Of a DNA stretch of 59,769 bases, positions 58,552 to 59,769 are shown one piece after another. Origin of the DNA: Cladochytrium replicatum (Eukaryota > Chytridiomycota > Chytridiomycetes > Cladochytriales > Cladochytriaceae); assembly GCA_025526935.1 (NCBI GenBank), contig JAHLKD010000151.1, positions 1 to 59,769 on the forward strand, written 5' to 3'. The notes beneath the pieces are model-generated. The model had not been told where the DNA came from. It did no database searches and saw only the letters and a list, made by a program, of their open reading frames with translations. Made by a program: the position numbers and the translations under genes. Each line of letters starts with the position of its first letter. Positions within the stretch are counted from its first letter, which is position 1.

Positions 58552-59504
58552 CTACTTTCGAGACGTCGTCGCTGCTGCATTGGCTGCAAAAGCACTGAAA
58601 ACAGCACCATCTGTTTGTGTGCTTGTCTTGTTGATCGCTCGCTGCTGATCTCGACTCACGATGCGTTCCATGATCTCACCGCTGCCTTTAACCAAGCTGT
58701 ACATAGTTGGACAATACCACATGGATTGCCGATGAATACTTTAATCTGAATACTGGATGATTGCATTACATACCGAGTGCGGCCCGAAAGCGGATCATAG
58801 ACCTCCCGAAAGACTGATTCTTGTTTCTCGTGCTCCTGTTTGGTTTGAGGCACCATCGCTCTCCTGTGTCCGGAGGAACCATCGGAGGTTGTGTTGGTTG
58901 GAGCAGAAGAGACCGTCGTGACCTTCTCGTTCGCAGGTTTGAATTGGTCAGAGCTCTTCGGATGCAAGAGTGGTGAATCGCTTCTTTCATGAAACATCTC
59001 TGCCACGGCATCCAGCAATGAACTTCGAATCGGAACCCCTGCGTCTTTCGAGTGTCGTTTGTGACGCTCTTTCCTTTTTCCTTTTTTCTCCTGCTTATCC
59101 TTCTTCTCCTTTACCTTCTTTTCTTTCTTCTCCTTCCTCTTTTCCTTGGGTTCTGATCGATCGTCCGCGTGATTATGATGCCGATGTCGATGCCTTTTGT
59201 TGTGCCTTTTCCGATCGCTCGCTCCACCGCTATCTTCACTATCCAACGATGAAGACGACGAAGACGAGGATGAATATTCTCTCTTTCGCCGTCGCTTGCT
59301 TCTCCTCTCTGATGATGCAGAATTGTCACTCTTCTCCGAGTTTACAGAATCGTTTCGTCTTCGTCTATGACGTTCGTCTCGACTTGCGCTCCTCTCGTTC
59401 CTGCTGGCGTGCCGATCTCCCGAATCTCTTTTTCTTTCAGATTCAATTCGCTCTGATTCACGGTGATGACCGTGCTTATATTTGTCTTTTTTGTGTGACC
59501 CCAT
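58552..59504 (-). CDS. ARL6IP4/SRrp37-like Arg/Ser/Lys-rich nuclear protein
   Basis: Exons 59504-58774 and 58696-58552 (intron 77 nt, GTATGT...CAG) code for 291 residues. The first ~170 residues are almost all Lys/Arg/Glu/Ser/His, including an S9 run and KEKKEKKVKEKK repeats. The C-terminus matches the ARL6IP4 (SR-25) signature: RAMVPQTKQEHEKQESVFRE, VYDPLSGRTRLVKGSGE, then IVSRDQQRAINKTSTQTDG. Members are nuclear-speckle proteins linked to splicing. The second exon is too short to stand out alone, but splicing restores the conserved block exactly at SGRT|R. Confidence 0.8.
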
Positions 59505-59598
59505 TTTCAACAATTCGTTGACAGCCTTAGAATTAAAGGCTTGGACATTTCATTTTGCAAATTGCTAACAAGTCCTTGGCAGAACCCCACCCAGATCA

Positions 59599-59769
59599 TT
59601 AGATCATCGCGTAACGCCGGACCACATAAAATATCCCAACAGCAATGACCACCATGCCCAGAATAATCCCAAAGAACCATACGAGCCCTTCATGGTTCTG
59701 TCCAGGCACTTCTACGTTCATCCCCCACAATCCTAATCGAACAAAAGGCATTAAATTGCGAACACGCAG
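59599..59769 (-). CDS. CorA/Mnr2/Alr-type magnesium transporter, last exon only
   Basis: The final exon (59732-59599) reads LWGMNVEVPG, then LVWFFGIILGMVVIAVGIFY and VVRRYAMI, stop. GMN right before the last membrane helix is the signature of CorA-type Mg2+ channels. A TTAG acceptor lies at 59734-59733; the rest of the gene is beyond the right edge, and 59735-59769 is probably intron. Confidence 0.75.
   Translation of the reverse strand: MRVRNLMPFVRLGLWGMNVEVPGQNHEGLVWFFGIILGMVVIAVGIFYVVRRYAMI

Overview
The window is nuclear DNA of an intron-rich fungus. Nearly every gene is cut by GT-AG introns of about 48-78 nt, the gene set is fungal (biosynthetic threonine dehydratase, OrsD-type protein, neutral ceramidase, DOMON/cytochrome b561 protein, TORC2 subunit SIN1, PEX7), and genes alternate freely between strands. 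A captured 18S rRNA fragment at 43312-43470 reads GGTTAATTCCGTTAACG where ascomycetes and basidiomycetes usually have GCTTAATTGCGATAACG. This points to a non-Dikarya fungus such as a chytrid; that is an inference from one short fragment.

Layout. 1-2390: the 5' part of an OrsD (DUF3505) zinc-finger gene, with a 33-bp palindromic tandem repeat upstream of it. 3669-9292 (minus): threonine dehydratase, a truncated membrane-protein remnant, PEX7 and an unrecognised membrane glycoprotein, then a relic retroelement integrase. 10892-14216: an eight-repeat Pumilio protein. 16069-20596: a probable complex III subunit (QCR10), RidA and neutral ceramidase. 20921-26948: a TIGAR-like phosphatase, a triose-phosphate-transporter-family protein, calmodulin whose ATG is split by an intron, and an RNaseK/V-ATPase subunit f-like protein with a long tail. 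27766-31095: SIN1. 31553-41116: a Cys-rich surface protein, an EF-hand-like protein, a RING-H2 ubiquitin ligase and an intronless HxxxDG acyltransferase.

41600-52104 is a transposon block. On the minus strand, three LINE-derived segments lie head to tail behind a tRNA-Leu(CAA) gene at 52105. The segment next to the tRNA is full length (ORF1, APE endonuclease, reverse transcriptase, C-terminal zinc knuckle, poly-A) but carries frameshifts. Next comes a 5'-truncated, more decayed, diverged LINE, then a 5' fragment of the first family that contains the piece of 18S rRNA. A gag-like CCHC relic ends the stack.

52566-59769 returns to genes: a tandem-DOMON/cytochrome b561 protein, pyrimidine 5'-nucleotidase, a PPR protein, an ARL6IP4-like SR protein and the end of a CorA-type Mg2+ transporter.

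No operon-like pathway grouping is visible; these are mostly housekeeping genes around one repeat-rich island. The most unusual features are the tRNA-anchored LINE stack with its rRNA insert, the 33-bp palindrome array, the split start codon of calmodulin and two GC-AG introns. All exon joins are inferred by eye from splice signals, frame continuity and family similarity; none was checked against transcripts.
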